In this document: piece by piece, positions 1 through 8,301 of the stretch
Position numbering within the stretch: position 1 is the stretch's first letter
How the letters are laid out: the number at the start of each line of letters is the position of its first letter
Assembly: GCF_000224005.2 (NCBI RefSeq)
Contig: NZ_CP007031.1
Span: 3,492,001 to 3,556,000 of the forward strand
Origin: Marichromatium purpuratum 984
GTDB lineage: Bacteria > Pseudomonadota > Gammaproteobacteria > Chromatiales > Chromatiaceae
DNA: 64,000 nt
Direction of reading: 5' to 3'
The notes under the pieces: model-generated
What the model was told of the DNA's origin: nothing
Database searches by the model: none
What the model saw: only the letters and a program-made list of their open reading frames with translations
Program-made: the position numbers and the translations under genes

Positions 1-271
1 CTGCGGCCGAGGCGCCGGCGCCGATCACGAAGGCCAGCGCGGTCTTCCAGCCAAGGAAGAAATAGAGCAGCACCAATACCACGGCACAGAAGACGGCGAG
101 CATGACCAGCTCGCGACGCATGAAGACCATGGCGCCGAGATGGATCTCATCGGCGATCTTCTTGATCTTGTCTTCGCCCTCGGGATACTGCAGGACCAGC
201 TTGTAGATGGAGTAGGCAACCCATAGGCCACCCGCCCCGAACAATAAAGGAATCAACGCATTAGCTGACAT
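1..271 (-). CDS. hppA: Membrane-bound proton-translocating pyrophosphatase, N-terminal part
   Basis: This is the first 90 residues of a membrane H+-pyrophosphatase, which hydrolyses PPi and pumps protons across the cytoplasmic membrane. The gene runs off the left edge. The N-terminus MSANALIPLLFGAGGLW is followed by YPEGEDKIKKIADEIHLGA and then a hydrophobic stretch (about residues 50-80). This matches the start of bacterial H+-PPases: a first transmembrane helix, a short loop, then helix 2. The ATG at 271 is preceded by AGGAG about 6 bases upstream. The catalytic loops are outside the window, so K+-dependent and K+-independent types cannot be told apart. The family assignment rests on the N-terminal pattern only. 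Confidence 0.85.
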   Translation of the reverse strand, partial: MSANALIPLLFGAGGLWVAYSIYKLVLQYPEGEDKIKKIADEIHLGAMVFMRRELVMLAVFCAVVLVLLYFFLGWKTALAFVIGAGASAA

Positions 272-524
272 CTGAACTCCTCAGTCCATCGGTCGTTGGG
301 GGGTGTAAAACCGCGCCGGTTATAGCAGATAATGCACCGAAAAGCGATTGAACCGTCATCCCTCCGTCATTACCCGGTCGTCGTCCGACAGCCCGTTCAG
401 GGCGCATCAGCACTCACCACATCATGCCGATCACGCACGCATCGGCGTTACACTGCTTCGCAGGCAGCGCCGCCAGGCGATGGGCGGCCATTCCATCCTC
501 AGCCAGAGAGGCCCCGAAGACAGC

Positions 525-1523
525 ATGCAAGCACCGCGACGACTGGCGATCACCCCCGGCGAACCGGCAGGGATCGGCCCCGACCTGATAGCCCGGCTCG
601 CCCAGGCCCCACAATCCGCCGAGCTGGTGGCGATCGCCGACCCGCACCTGTTGCGCGCCCGCGCCCGCGCCCTCGGACTCGCACTCGAGACTCTGCCCTT
701 CGACCCCGACCAGGCGCCCGCCCCCAACCAGCCGGGCACCATCCGGGTGCTGCCGGTGGCGCTGCGCGCCCCGGTCACTCCCGGCCAGCTCGATCCGACC
801 AACGCCGATTATGTGCTCGAGACCCTGGCCTGGGCCTGCGACGGCTGCCGCGACGGCGGCTTCGACGCCCTGGTCACCGGCCCGGTGCACAAGGGGGTGA
901 TCAACGACGCCGGCCTCCCCTTCACCGGGCACACCGAGTTCCTCGCCGAGCGCTGCCGCGCCCACCCGGTGATGATGCTCGCCACCGACGAGCTGCGGGT
1001 GGCGCTGGTCACCACCCATCTGCCGCTCGCCGCGGTCCCGGCGGCGATCACCCGCGAGCGCGTCGAGCTGACCCTGGAGCTGCTCGGGCGCGACCTGCGC
1101 GAGCGTTTCGGCATCGCCCGACCGCGCATCCTGGTATGCGGACTCAACCCGCACGCCGGCGAGGGCGGCTATCTGGGACGCGAGGAGATCGAGGTGATCG
1201 AGCCGGCGCTGGCGCGACTGCGCGACTCGGGGATGGAGCTGATCGGCCCGCTGCCGGCCGACACCGCCTTCGTCCCCGAGCGCATCGCCGCGAGCGACGC
1301 GGTGGTGGCGATGTATCACGACCAGGGGCTGCCGGTGCTCAAGCACCTGGGCTTCGGACGCGCGGTCAATGTCACCCTGGGGCTGCCGATCATCCGCACC
1401 TCGGTCGATCACGGCACCGCGCTCGATCTCGCCGGCACCGATCGTGCCGATCTCGGCAGTCTCGAACAGGCGCTGGCGCTGGCGCAGCGGATGGCCGAGC
1501 AGGTGCACGCCAACCCCGGCTGA
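525..1523 (+). CDS. pdxA: 4-hydroxythreonine-4-phosphate dehydrogenase
   Basis: PdxA oxidises 4-phosphohydroxy-L-threonine in the DXP-dependent pathway of pyridoxal phosphate synthesis (cytoplasm, NAD-dependent, metal-requiring). The chosen start at 525 gives [20 protein letters not shown] and 332 residues, the usual family length. The open frame extends upstream to 348, but that part has no homology-like character. The metal-binding histidine regions are visible: [30 protein letters not shown] and [16 protein letters not shown], with the C-terminal [19 protein letters not shown] lies upstream of the start. It is transcribed alone, divergently from hppA. In many gammaproteobacteria pdxA is near apaGH, as here, although an oxidoreductase and a small gene intervene. 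Confidence 0.95.
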   Translation: MQAPRRLAITPGEPAGIGPDLIARLAQAPQSAELVAIADPHLLRARARALGLALETLPFDPDQAPAPNQPGTIRVLPVALRAPVTPGQLDPTNADYVLETLAWACDGCRDGGFDALVTGPVHKGVINDAGLPFTGHTEFLAERCRAHPVMMLATDELRVALVTTHLPLAAVPAAITRERVELTLELLGRDLRERFGIARPRILVCGLNPHAGEGGYLGREEIEVIEPALARLRDSGMELIGPLPADTAFVPERIAASDAVVAMYHDQGLPVLKHLGFGRAVNVTLGLPIIRTSVDHGTALDLAGTDRADLGSLEQALALAQRMAEQVHANPG

Positions 1524-1576
1524 GGCCCGTCACGGAACCACGCCGGGACGCATGACTCGAAACCAACGCAGAGCAG

Positions 1577-1600
1577 CCCCGGCGGCGGACGCCACCGGGG
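1577..1600 (+). terminator. Possible hairpin terminator downstream of pdxA
   Basis: An imperfect GC-rich inverted repeat (CCCCGG at 1577-1582 and CCGGGG at 1595-1600, with partial pairing inside) lies about 55 bases after the pdxA stop. No T-run follows, so it may be only a weak or Rho-assisted terminator, or chance in GC-rich DNA. The rest of the 176-base gap before the convergent oxidoreductase gene shows nothing recognisable. Confidence 0.3.
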
Positions 1601-1699
1601 CCGCGTGCCCATCGATCGTCGCTCACGGGCTTACAGCCTTCCTTAGCGGAGGCTGGTCACTGCCGTTGGAGGTCGACTCGAACCGCCGGGAGGCGCGGC

Positions 1700-2650
1700 T
1701 CAGGCGCCGATGCGGGCGCGCACCTCGAGCGCGACCTCGAGCGCCTTGAGTCCGGTACGCCCGTCGACCAGCGGCGCACCACCGCCACGCACCGTCTCGA
1801 CGAAGGCGGCGATCTCGCAGTCGAGCGGCTTGACCGCCTCGACCTGTACCCGCTCGCGCTCGATGCGCGGACGCGGCTCGCCCTCGACCTGGTGCGGCGC
1901 GGCGATGTCGATGGTCTGGGCGATGAAATCGAGGGCGAGATAGCGGCGCGGCTGGAACACCCGGATGCGGCGCGTGGTGCGCTCCGAGACGCGGCTGGCG
2001 ACGACGTTGGCCACCGCGCCGTTGGTGAACTCGAGCCGGGCGTTGGCGATGTCGACGTGCTCGGTGAGCACCGAGGTGCCGACTGCCGAGATGTGACTGA
2101 TCTCGGCGCCGATCAGCGAGAGGATGATGTCGATGTCGTGGATCATCAGATCCGAGACCACGTCGACATCGGTGGCGCGCTCGACGAATCCGCCCATGCG
2201 CTGCGCCTCGATGTAGCGCGGCACCTCGATGCGCTGGGCGAGCGCCATCACCCCGGCGTTGAAACGCTCGACGTGGCCGATCTGCAGGGTGGCGCCGTTC
2301 TCGTCGGCCAGGCGCACCAACTCGCGGCCCTCCTCGGCGGTGGTGGCGATCGGCTTCTCCAGCAGCACGTGGATACCGCAGGAGAGGAAGGGGGCGGCCG
2401 CCTCGAGGTGGGCGGTGGTCGGCACCACCACGCTGACCGCGTCGACCCCGTGCGCGATCAGCGCCGCGGCGTCGGCGAACACGGCGCAGCCGGCCTCGTC
2501 GGCGATGGCGCGCGCGCGCGCCGGGTCGGCATCGACCACGCCGACCAGCTCGACCTCGGGGTGACGGGAATAGATCAGCGCATGGAAGCGGCCGAGATAA
2601 CCGACGCCGATGACGGCGACGCGAAGTCTGGATTGAGAGGAAGAGGACAT
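1700..2650 (-). CDS. Gfo/Idh/MocA family NAD(P)-dependent oxidoreductase
   Basis: A 316-residue protein with an N-terminal Rossmann fold: VAVIGVGYLGRFHA at about residues 10-23 is the GxGxxG dinucleotide site. The family motif LEKPIATTAEEG around residue 100 carries the conserved EKP lysine. The C-terminal half is the alpha/beta substrate domain, with HVERFNAGV and the MIHDIDIILSLIG segment typical of sugar oxidoreductases. Members act on sugars, inositols or UDP-sugars, often in surface-glycan precursor routes; the substrate cannot be read from the sequence. The start ATG at 2650 has no strong ribosome binding site. A small membrane protein gene lies just upstream on the same strand and could be co-transcribed. 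Confidence 0.85.
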   Translation of the reverse strand: MSSSSQSRLRVAVIGVGYLGRFHALIYSRHPEVELVGVVDADPARARAIADEAGCAVFADAAALIAHGVDAVSVVVPTTAHLEAAAPFLSCGIHVLLEKPIATTAEEGRELVRLADENGATLQIGHVERFNAGVMALAQRIEVPRYIEAQRMGGFVERATDVDVVSDLMIHDIDIILSLIGAEISHISAVGTSVLTEHVDIANARLEFTNGAVANVVASRVSERTTRRIRVFQPRRYLALDFIAQTIDIAAPHQVEGEPRPRIERERVQVEAVKPLDCEIAAFVETVRGGGAPLVDGRTGLKALEVALEVRARIGA

Positions 2651-2716
2651 CGAACGAGACCTGACTGGAAGGGGTCGGGTGGCCGGTTCACCGGGGCGTC
2701 CCGCAGGAGGCCCCGG

Positions 2717-2890
2717 TCAACCGCCGACACTGTCGGCTGGCGGCGTCTGCTTGGCGAGCGGCAACTCACCCGAGCCGTGATAGAGATTGACCTGATACGC
2801 GAGCGTCACGGACATCCCGATGGTGACGGCGACCAGGAGGATCGAGAACAGATCGGGCTTCCGGCGACGGCGTTTGGCGTTGAGGGACAT
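2717..2890 (-). CDS. Small single-pass membrane protein of unknown function
   Basis: About 57 residues starting MSLNAKRRRRKPDLF. It has a strongly basic N-terminus followed by one hydrophobic helix (SILLVAVTIGMSVTLAYQV) and a short polar tail. Under the positive-inside rule the basic end should be cytoplasmic. An alternative ATG at 2902 adds four residues (MIPG); neither start has a clear ribosome binding site. It precedes the Gfo/Idh/MocA gene on the same strand with a gap of about 66 bases. I do not recognise the family. The high G+C at third positions and the clean basic-then-hydrophobic architecture make it likely to be a real gene. Confidence 0.6.
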   Translation of the reverse strand: MSLNAKRRRRKPDLFSILLVAVTIGMSVTLAYQVNLYHGSGELPLAKQTPPADSVGG

Positions 2891-3047
2891 ACCGGGGATC
2901 ATTTCCAGTAAACTGTGAGTAAAAGTTTAGAAGATCATGAAATTATTGGAATGGTAATCGGCAACCCAAATCGAACCGGATTGCTCCGTGCGCCCGTGCA
3001 ACTATTATCACGTACCCAAGACAGGCTTGTCTGCTAGGGAGATCCCA

Positions 3048-3422
3048 GTGTCCGAACCTGCAATCAAAATCTCCGCCAACAGCCGTTATCTGCCCGAGCG
3101 CTCATCGCCCGATGAAGGGCACTATGTGTTCGCCTATACCATCGTCATCGAAAACCTCGGTGACGAGGCAGCACAATTGCTCGACCGCCACTGGATCATC
3201 ACCGATGCCGACGGCAATGCGCAGGAGGTCCGCGGTCAGGGCGTGGTCGGCGAGCAGCCGCGACTCGAGCCCGGCGAGCGCTACGAGTACACCAGCGGCA
3301 CCGTGCTGCCCACCCCGCTCGGCAGCATGCACGGCAGCTACGGCATGATCGACGCCGCCGGCGCCCGCTTCGAGGCGACCATCCCGGCCTTCTCGCTGGC
3401 CTCGATCACCACCCTGCACTGA
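3048..3422 (+). CDS. apaG: ApaG family protein
   Basis: ApaG is a small immunoglobulin-like beta-sandwich protein (DUF525) usually encoded directly before apaH. Its biochemical role in bacteria is uncertain. I start it at GTG 3048 (VSEPAIKISANSRYLPE), which has AGGGAG six bases upstream and gives 124 residues, the normal length. The in-frame ATG at 2988 would add 20 uncharacteristic residues. Conserved segments are visible: YVFAYTIVIENLGDEAAQL, LLDRHWIITDADG, VRGQGVVGEQPRLEPGE and YEYTSGTVLPTPLGSMHGSY. The downstream apaH starts six bases after its stop, so the two form an operon. Confidence 0.93.
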   Translation: MSEPAIKISANSRYLPERSSPDEGHYVFAYTIVIENLGDEAAQLLDRHWIITDADGNAQEVRGQGVVGEQPRLEPGERYEYTSGTVLPTPLGSMHGSYGMIDAAGARFEATIPAFSLASITTLH

Positions 3423-3428
3423 CCGCCC

Positions 3429-4271
3429 ATGGCCATCTATGCCATCGGCGACATCCAGGGCTGTCACAGCGAATTGATGGCACTGCTCGAGCGCCTGGCG
3501 TTCGACCCGGCGCGCGACCGGCTGTGGTTCGCCGGCGATCTGGTCAACCGCGGGCCGGACTCGCTCGCGGTGCTGCGTTTCGTGCGCGGACTCGGCGAGC
3601 GCGCGGTCGTGGTGCTCGGCAACCACGATCTGCACCTGCTCGCACTCGCCGCCGGCAACCGCAAGCACGCCGGCAAGAGCACCCTGGGCGCGGTGCTCGA
3701 CGCACCCGATCGCGACGTCCTGCTCGACTGGCTGCGCCACCGCCCGCTGCTCCATCACGACGCCGCGCTCGGCTACGCCATGGTCCACGCCGGGCTGGCG
3801 CCGCAGTGGGATCTGGCCGAGGCCATCGACTGTGCCGCCGAACTCGAGGGGGTGCTGCGCGGCCCGCACCATCGCGACTTCCTCCGCGCCATGTACGGCA
3901 ACCAGCCGGCGCGCTGGTCGGGCGCGCTGCGCGGCACCGAACGCTGGCGCTTCATCACCAACGCCTTCACCCGGCTGCGCTACTGCACCGCCGACGGCAC
4001 CCTGGCGTTCAAGGAGAAGGGCGTGCTCGGCGCCCAGTCGCCCGGACTGCTGCCCTGGTTCCAGGTACCGGGCCGGCGCAGCGCCGCCAGCCGCATCCTC
4101 TTCGGCCACTGGTCGACACTCGGCTATCGCGCCGGCGACAACACCTGGGCGCTCGACAGCGGCTGTCTGTGGGGCGGTGCGCTGACTGCGGTACGGCTCG
4201 ACCCGGAAGGTCCTTCGGCGCCGATCCAGCTCGACTGCCGGGGCTATCTGCGCCCGGGCAAGGGCGACTAG
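3429..4271 (+). CDS. apaH: Symmetrical bis(5'-nucleosyl)-tetraphosphatase
   Basis: ApaH hydrolyses diadenosine tetraphosphate to two ADP and belongs to the calcineurin-like metallophosphatases. Metal-ligand motifs are in order: GDIQGC at residues 7-12, [10 protein letters not shown] near 37 and GNHDLH near 64; later histidines lie in [11 protein letters not shown] and [12 protein letters not shown]. The length of 280 residues is standard. It is directly downstream of apaG. Its last four bases overlap the 3' end of the convergent folA gene. The apaG-apaH-folA neighbourhood is well known in gammaproteobacteria. Confidence 0.96.
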   Translation: MAIYAIGDIQGCHSELMALLERLAFDPARDRLWFAGDLVNRGPDSLAVLRFVRGLGERAVVVLGNHDLHLLALAAGNRKHAGKSTLGAVLDAPDRDVLLDWLRHRPLLHHDAALGYAMVHAGLAPQWDLAEAIDCAAELEGVLRGPHHRDFLRAMYGNQPARWSGALRGTERWRFITNAFTRLRYCTADGTLAFKEKGVLGAQSPGLLPWFQVPGRRSAASRILFGHWSTLGYRAGDNTWALDSGCLWGGALTAVRLDPEGPSAPIQLDCRGYLRPGKGD

Positions 4272-4783
4272 TCGGCCACCCGTTCCAGTTCGACGAAGCT
4301 CATCGCATGACGGTTGCGCGCATCGGCCGGGCGCTCGTGGCGCGTCACCTCGCGCCATTGCGCGGGATCGAGCGCCGGGAAGCGGGCATCGCCGGCGACC
4401 TCGGCATGCACCCGGGTGAGCTGGATGCGCCCGGCGCGCGCCAACGCCTCGGCATAGACCCGCGCGCCGCCGACGATCATCAGCTGCTCGACCACGCCAG
4501 CGGCAGCGATCGCCGCATCGAGCGAGTGCACCACCTCGGCGCCCTCGGCACGATAGTGGCGGTCGTGTGTGAGCACCAGATGACGACGGCGCGGCAGCAG
4601 CCCGGGCAGCGACTCCCAGGTGCGCCGCCCCATGACGATGGGGCGATCGAGGGTGAGTGCCTTGAAGTGGGCGAGGTCCGCGGGCAAGTGCCAGGGCAGC
4701 GCGTTGTCGCGACCGATCACGTCGTTGTCGGCCACCGCGGCCACCAGCACGAGTTCGGGGGTGGCGGGTCGATCTGGGGTCAT
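4268..4783 (-). CDS. folA: Dihydrofolate reductase
   Basis: DHFR reduces dihydrofolate to tetrahydrofolate with NADPH. The start at 4783 ([18 protein letters not shown]) gives 171 residues, close to the family norm; the frame stays open another 20 codons upstream without homology-like sequence. Diagnostic motifs are [23 protein letters not shown] split over residues 13-35 (active-site [11 protein letters not shown] with the acidic D), [10 protein letters not shown] (NADPH binding) and [14 protein letters not shown]. It is convergent with apaH, with a 4-base overlap at the stop codons. Confidence 0.95.
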   Translation of the reverse strand: MTPDRPATPELVLVAAVADNDVIGRDNALPWHLPADLAHFKALTLDRPIVMGRRTWESLPGLLPRRRHLVLTHDRHYRAEGAEVVHSLDAAIAAAGVVEQLMIVGGARVYAEALARAGRIQLTRVHAEVAGDARFPALDPAQWREVTRHERPADARNRHAMSFVELERVAD

Positions 4784-4874
4784 CTGTTGGATCCGTTCGG
4801 GAGGTCGGCACGACTTTGCGGAGTCGCCGGGTTTTGCCGACAATGGCCCGACGCCTCAGCCACCGAAGCCTACC

Positions 4875-5747
4875 ATGCGCGCCACCTCGCTGTTCTTCCT
4901 CTATCTCCTCGCCTGTCTCGCGCTCGCCGCGCTGCTCACCGGCCCGCTGATGCAGACCGGCTGGATCGACTACGAGGCCCAGCGGGTGATGGGCCGGCTG
5001 GCGCAGGTATTCATCCTGCTCGGGCTGTGGCCGCTGCTGATCGCACTGCGGCTGGACACGCGCGCCGCGCTCGGCCTCGACCACCCGGCGGCACGGTTGC
5101 GCCGTACCGTCTGGCAGGGCTGGGTGCTCGGCGTCGCCATCCTGCTGACGCTGGCGCTGGCCCTGCTCGGGCTCGGCATCCGCATCCCCGACCCGACACC
5201 GCCGGGCTGGGCGGCGCTCGCCTCGCGGGCGCTGCAGGCGCTGATCGGCGGTCTGCTGATCGGGCTGCTGGAGGAAGCCTTCTTCCGCGGCGCGCTCTAC
5301 GCCGCCATCCGCCGCGACAACGGGGTGCGCTCGGCGGTGCTGTGGAGCGCCGGGCTCTACGCGGTGCTGCACTTCATGAAGCCCGGCGAGCTGCCGCCGG
5401 GGATGGCGCTCGATGCCGCCGGGCTGTGGTACATGTTCAGCCACGTCTTCATCGACCTGTTCCAGTGGCACCACCTCGACTCCATGGTGGCGCTGTTCAT
5501 GGTCGGGGTGTTCCTCGCCCTGGTGCGCGAGCGCAGCGGTCACATCGGCTGGTGCATCGGGCTGCATGCCGGCTGGGTGCTGGTGATCCAGGTCACACGC
5601 CAGCTCACCGACGGCGACCCGGGCGCGCCCCTGGCCTTCCTCGCCGGCGACTACGACGGCACCATCGGCTGGCTCGCGGCGGCCTGGATCGGCCTGCTCG
5701 CCGCACTCTACTGGTGGTGGACGGGGCGCGCCGCGCGCCGACGCTGA
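4875..5747 (+). CDS. CPBP family intramembrane metalloprotease
   Basis: A 290-residue multispanning membrane protein with the CPBP (CAAX protease / Abi) signature. Motif 1 is LLEEAFFRGALY (EExxxR), motif 2 is AVLHFM (FxxxH-like), and motif 3 is SHVFIDLF, with further histidines in QWHHLDS. About eight hydrophobic helices are visible, and the C-terminus is WWWTGRAARRR. Bacterial relatives are putative membrane proteases, some linked to bacteriocin self-immunity; the substrate is unknown. The start at 4875 (MRATSLFFLYLLACL) gives a normal N-terminal helix. It is divergent from folA. Confidence 0.85.
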   Translation: MRATSLFFLYLLACLALAALLTGPLMQTGWIDYEAQRVMGRLAQVFILLGLWPLLIALRLDTRAALGLDHPAARLRRTVWQGWVLGVAILLTLALALLGLGIRIPDPTPPGWAALASRALQALIGGLLIGLLEEAFFRGALYAAIRRDNGVRSAVLWSAGLYAVLHFMKPGELPPGMALDAAGLWYMFSHVFIDLFQWHHLDSMVALFMVGVFLALVRERSGHIGWCIGLHAGWVLVIQVTRQLTDGDPGAPLAFLAGDYDGTIGWLAAAWIGLLAALYWWWTGRAARRR

Positions 5748-5917
5748 GTCCCCCACCCCTCGCCCCACTGCGGCGGACCGACCCCGCCAGTCGCCAGCCG
5801 ACGGGGGTCGACGAATCGCCCGACGCAATGTCGGGGATGGAAGCACACAACGGAGGGCGCATCGAAGCGATGCCGGGCGTGAGCGCGCGCGGTACAGTCC
5901 ATCGATCCTTCGTGCAT

Positions 5918-5938
5918 CGATCGCCCTCGGGGCGATCG
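5918..5938. other. Perfect inverted repeat in the 5748-6115 gap
   Basis: CGATCGCCC (5918-5926) and GGGCGATCG (5930-5938) form a 9-bp stem with a 3-base loop, about 170 bases after the CPBP protease gene. No T-run follows on either strand, so a Rho-independent terminator is not supported. It could be an operator or an mRNA-end structure. Apart from this and the Fur-like site at 6064, the gap of about 370 bases shows nothing recognisable. Confidence 0.5.
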
Positions 5939-6063
5939 CGCTGATCCTCCACTTCATACCGGCAGTTCCCTCGGCCGCGCGCGCTGATTGCGTCTCATCT
6001 TGCTACGTCGCCACAGGCATCGCAAGCCCGTGCGTTGCCCCTACCAACGGGCTGGTTTATAGT

Positions 6064-6082
6064 GATAATGAGAACGCATCTT
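6064..6082 (+). promoter_or_regulatory. Fur-box-like operator upstream of the exb/ton operon
   Basis: GATAATGAGAACGCATCTT matches the 19-bp Fur consensus at 12 positions, with the left half perfect over eight bases. It lies 34 bases before the first gene of the secreted protein-exbB-exbD-exbD-tonB cluster, where iron repression is expected. Confidence 0.6.
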
Positions 6083-6115
6083 GATTGCAAGGATTGCCAC
6101 TCCCGAGTCCACACC

Positions 6116-6550
6116 ATGACCCAGAGCTTCCGGATCCCGAGCGCGCTCGCGCTCGTCGCCACCCTTTTCTGCACCCAAGTCCAGGCCGCCACGCCACCGG
6201 AGGGCGGCCTGGAGATCGAACTCAACAAGCTCGAACAGCGCGCCGACGCCTGCGTGACCTATCTGGTGTTCGGCAACCGCACCACCATCGACCTCACCAG
6301 CCTGCAACTCGAGCTGGTGCTGTTCGATGACCAGGGCCTGATCCAGCAGCGCCTCGCCCTTGAGGCCGCGCCCCTCGCCGCCGGCAAGACCAGCGTCAAG
6401 CTGTTCGAGGTGGCCGGCACCCGTTGCGAGCAGATCGGACGCATCCTCGTCAACGGCGTCGGCGCCTGCTCCAGCGCCGAGGGCGCGCTCACCGACTGCC
6501 TCCAGCGCATCGAGCCCAGCTCGCGCCTCTCCACGAAACTCTTCAAGTGA
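6116..6550 (+). CDS. Secreted periplasmic protein heading the exbB-exbD-tonB operon
   Basis: A 144-residue protein with a clear Sec signal peptide (MTQSFRIPSALALVATLF, cleavage probably after CTQVQA at residue 24). The mature part, from ATPPEGGLEIELNKLEQ, is predicted mainly beta. It has Cys residues in DACVTYLVF, TRCEQIG, GACSS and TDCLQR that could form disulfides. An upstream ATG at 6068 falls inside the Fur-like site, so I prefer 6116. The next gene, exbB, starts 26 bases after its stop, so an operon is likely. I do not recognise a named family. Its place suggests an accessory role in TonB-dependent uptake (inference). Confidence 0.8.
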   Translation: MTQSFRIPSALALVATLFCTQVQAATPPEGGLEIELNKLEQRADACVTYLVFGNRTTIDLTSLQLELVLFDDQGLIQQRLALEAAPLAAGKTSVKLFEVAGTRCEQIGRILVNGVGACSSAEGALTDCLQRIEPSSRLSTKLFK

Positions 6551-6576
6551 GCGCCACGCGCGCAGGACTGGATACC

Positions 6577-7503
6577 ATGACCCCACCCGCGACCACCGTC
6601 ACCGAGCAACCGACCCCGATCACCGAGGCCCCGGACGCACCCCTGGAGAGCGCCGCCACGACGCCCGCCTCGGGCATCGAGCCTGCGGCAGCCGCCGACG
6701 CTGCGACCGCCGTCGACCCCACCGCCGTCGTCGACCCCTCGCCGTGGGCGGGACTGATCGGCGTGGCGCAGGAGCGGCTGAGTGTGTTCACCGAGGTCGG
6801 CGGTCCGGTGCTGGCGAGTCTCGCCGTGCTCTCGGTGGTGGCCGCAGCCATCATCCTGGTCAAGCTGTGGCAGTTCGCGCGGCTGCGCATCGACGCCCGC
6901 GCGCCGGTCGACGAGGCGCTGCTGCTGTGGCACCAGCGCGACGTCCACGGCGCGCTGCGCAAGCTCGAGGAGCGCCCGCAGCCGGTATCGCGGGTGGTCC
7001 ATCTGGCGCTGGTCGGGCTGCGCCACCCCAAGCTCGACCTGACGCTGCTGCGCGAGGAGATCGCCCGCGTCGCCAGCCTCCAGCTCGAGCAGCTGCGCAG
7101 CCATCTGCGCGCACTGGAGATCATCGCCGCACTCAGCCCGCTGCTCGGTCTGCTCGGCACCGTGCTCGGCATGATCGAGGCGTTCCGTCAGCTCGAGCAG
7201 GCCGGTGCCCAGGTCGACCCCTCGATCCTCTCCGGCGGCATCTGGCAGGCGCTGCTGACCACTGCCGCCGGCCTGACCCTGGCGATCCCGGTGGTGATCG
7301 CGCACAGCTGGCTGGAGCGTCGTGTCGAGCGCTGCGGTCATCGCATGGAAGACGCCGTCACCCGAGTGTTCACCCGCGATCTCGCCGGTGCCGAGGACGA
7401 GGCCGCGATCCCCGAGCAAACAGCGGCGCACACCCCCGTCGACCCCGCCCCCGAGACCGTGGCACCGGCGCTGATCACGCCCAGGGTCGAGTATGCGTCT
7501 TGA
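6577..7503 (+). CDS. exbB: ExbB/MotA/TolQ-type proton channel protein
   Basis: The ExbB component of the inner-membrane motor that energises TonB. The start at 6577 (MTPPATTVTEQPTPITE) gives 308 residues; an alternative GTG at 6547 overlaps the preceding stop. There is a long Ala/Pro/Thr-rich N-terminal extension, then a first TM helix (ASLAVLSVVAAAIILVKLW). A cytoplasmic domain follows, then the two conserved C-terminal TMs with the diagnostic ALSPLLGLLGTVLGMIEAF and LTTAAGLTLAIPVVIAHSW. An acidic tail follows. Its end overlaps exbD by 11 bases. Confidence 0.93.
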   Translation: MTPPATTVTEQPTPITEAPDAPLESAATTPASGIEPAAAADAATAVDPTAVVDPSPWAGLIGVAQERLSVFTEVGGPVLASLAVLSVVAAAIILVKLWQFARLRIDARAPVDEALLLWHQRDVHGALRKLEERPQPVSRVVHLALVGLRHPKLDLTLLREEIARVASLQLEQLRSHLRALEIIAALSPLLGLLGTVLGMIEAFRQLEQAGAQVDPSILSGGIWQALLTTAAGLTLAIPVVIAHSWLERRVERCGHRMEDAVTRVFTRDLAGAEDEAAIPEQTAAHTPVDPAPETVAPALITPRVEYAS

Positions 7504-7891
7504 CCTCGCCCGGCGCGTTCGGCGCAACCCGATTTCGCTGACCCCGCTGATCGACGTGGTGTTCATCCTGCTGCTGTTCTTCATGCTCGCCTCGCACTTC
7601 GATCAGTGGCGCGCGCTCGCGCTCGACGCGCGCGGCGCCAAGGTCGGCGCAGCGGCACCGAGCGCGGCGCGCGCGGCGATGCTGGTGCGACTACATGCCG
7701 ACGCCCGGCTCGATCTCGGCGGCGAACCGCTCACCCCGCCACAGCTCGAACGGCGTGTCGTCGAGGCGCTCGAACGCGACCCCGAACTCATCGTGGTGAT
7801 CCAGTCCGACCCCGAGGTCGAACTGCAGACCATCGTCTCCACCATCGACCGTCTGGTCGCGGCCGGCGCCCCGGAGGTCCGACTGCAATGA
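7493..7891 (+). CDS. exbD: ExbD/TolR family protein, first copy
   Basis: A 132-residue biopolymer-transport protein. One N-terminal TM carries the motif SLTPLIDVVFILLLFFMLAS, with the conserved Asp (LTPLIDVVF) needed for proton coupling in ExbD and TolR. A periplasmic alpha/beta domain follows (PELIVVIQSDPEVELQTIV). It overlaps exbB by 11 bases and the second exbD by 4 (ATGA), so translation is coupled. Confidence 0.93.
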   Translation: MRLDLARRVRRNPISLTPLIDVVFILLLFFMLASHFDQWRALALDARGAKVGAAAPSAARAAMLVRLHADARLDLGGEPLTPPQLERRVVEALERDPELIVVIQSDPEVELQTIVSTIDRLVAAGAPEVRLQ

Positions 7892-8301
7892 AGTTCGCCC
7901 ATCGCCCGCAGCGACCCAACGGTGACGATCAGCTGATCCCGCTGATCAACGTCATCTTCCTGATGCTGATCTTCTTCATGCTCGCCGGGCGCATCGCCCC
8001 CAGCGATCCGCTCGAGATCGAGCCGCCGCACTCGACCGAGGCCCCCGAGGCGCTGGCGCCCCAGCCCGAACAACGCACCCTGCTGATCGCCGCCGACGGC
8101 GCACTCGCGCTCGACGGCACGGCGCTCGACACGGCGGCGCTGCAGCAACGGCTCGCCGCCTGGCACCAGGCCGTGCCCAACGGCGAGCTGCGCATCAAGG
8201 CCGATGCCCGGCTCCGCTCCCGCCAGCTCCAGGAGACCCTGACGCTGCTGCGTGAACTCGGCATCGAACACATCACCTTACTGGCGACGCACGCGAGCTG
8301 A
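7888..8301 (+). CDS. exbD: ExbD/TolR family protein, second copy
   Basis: A 137-residue second ExbD. The TM motif is LIPLINVIFLMLIFFMLAG, with Asn (PLINV) where the conserved acidic residue normally sits. The adjacent paralogue has Asp at the same place (PLIDV). The periplasmic domain has GELRIKADARLRSRQLQETL. Two consecutive exbD genes with one exbB are found in several gammaproteobacterial TonB systems. The missing acidic residue suggests that only the first copy conducts protons and this one is structural (inference). It overlaps exbD copy 1 (ATGA) and tonB (TGATG). Confidence 0.9.
   Translation: MKFAHRPQRPNGDDQLIPLINVIFLMLIFFMLAGRIAPSDPLEIEPPHSTEAPEALAPQPEQRTLLIAADGALALDGTALDTAALQQRLAAWHQAVPNGELRIKADARLRSRQLQETLTLLRELGIEHITLLATHAS

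Noticed and set aside
1640-1700. Possible tRNA T-arm (GGTTCGAGTC on the minus strand)
   Set aside because: No acceptor, D- or anticodon stem could be drawn around it.
3102-5957. A 951-codon open frame on the minus strand
   Set aside because: It is a shadow of apaG, apaH and the CPBP protease in GC-rich DNA: low-complexity Arg/Ala/Gly composition, no domain, and it lies across well-supported genes including folA.
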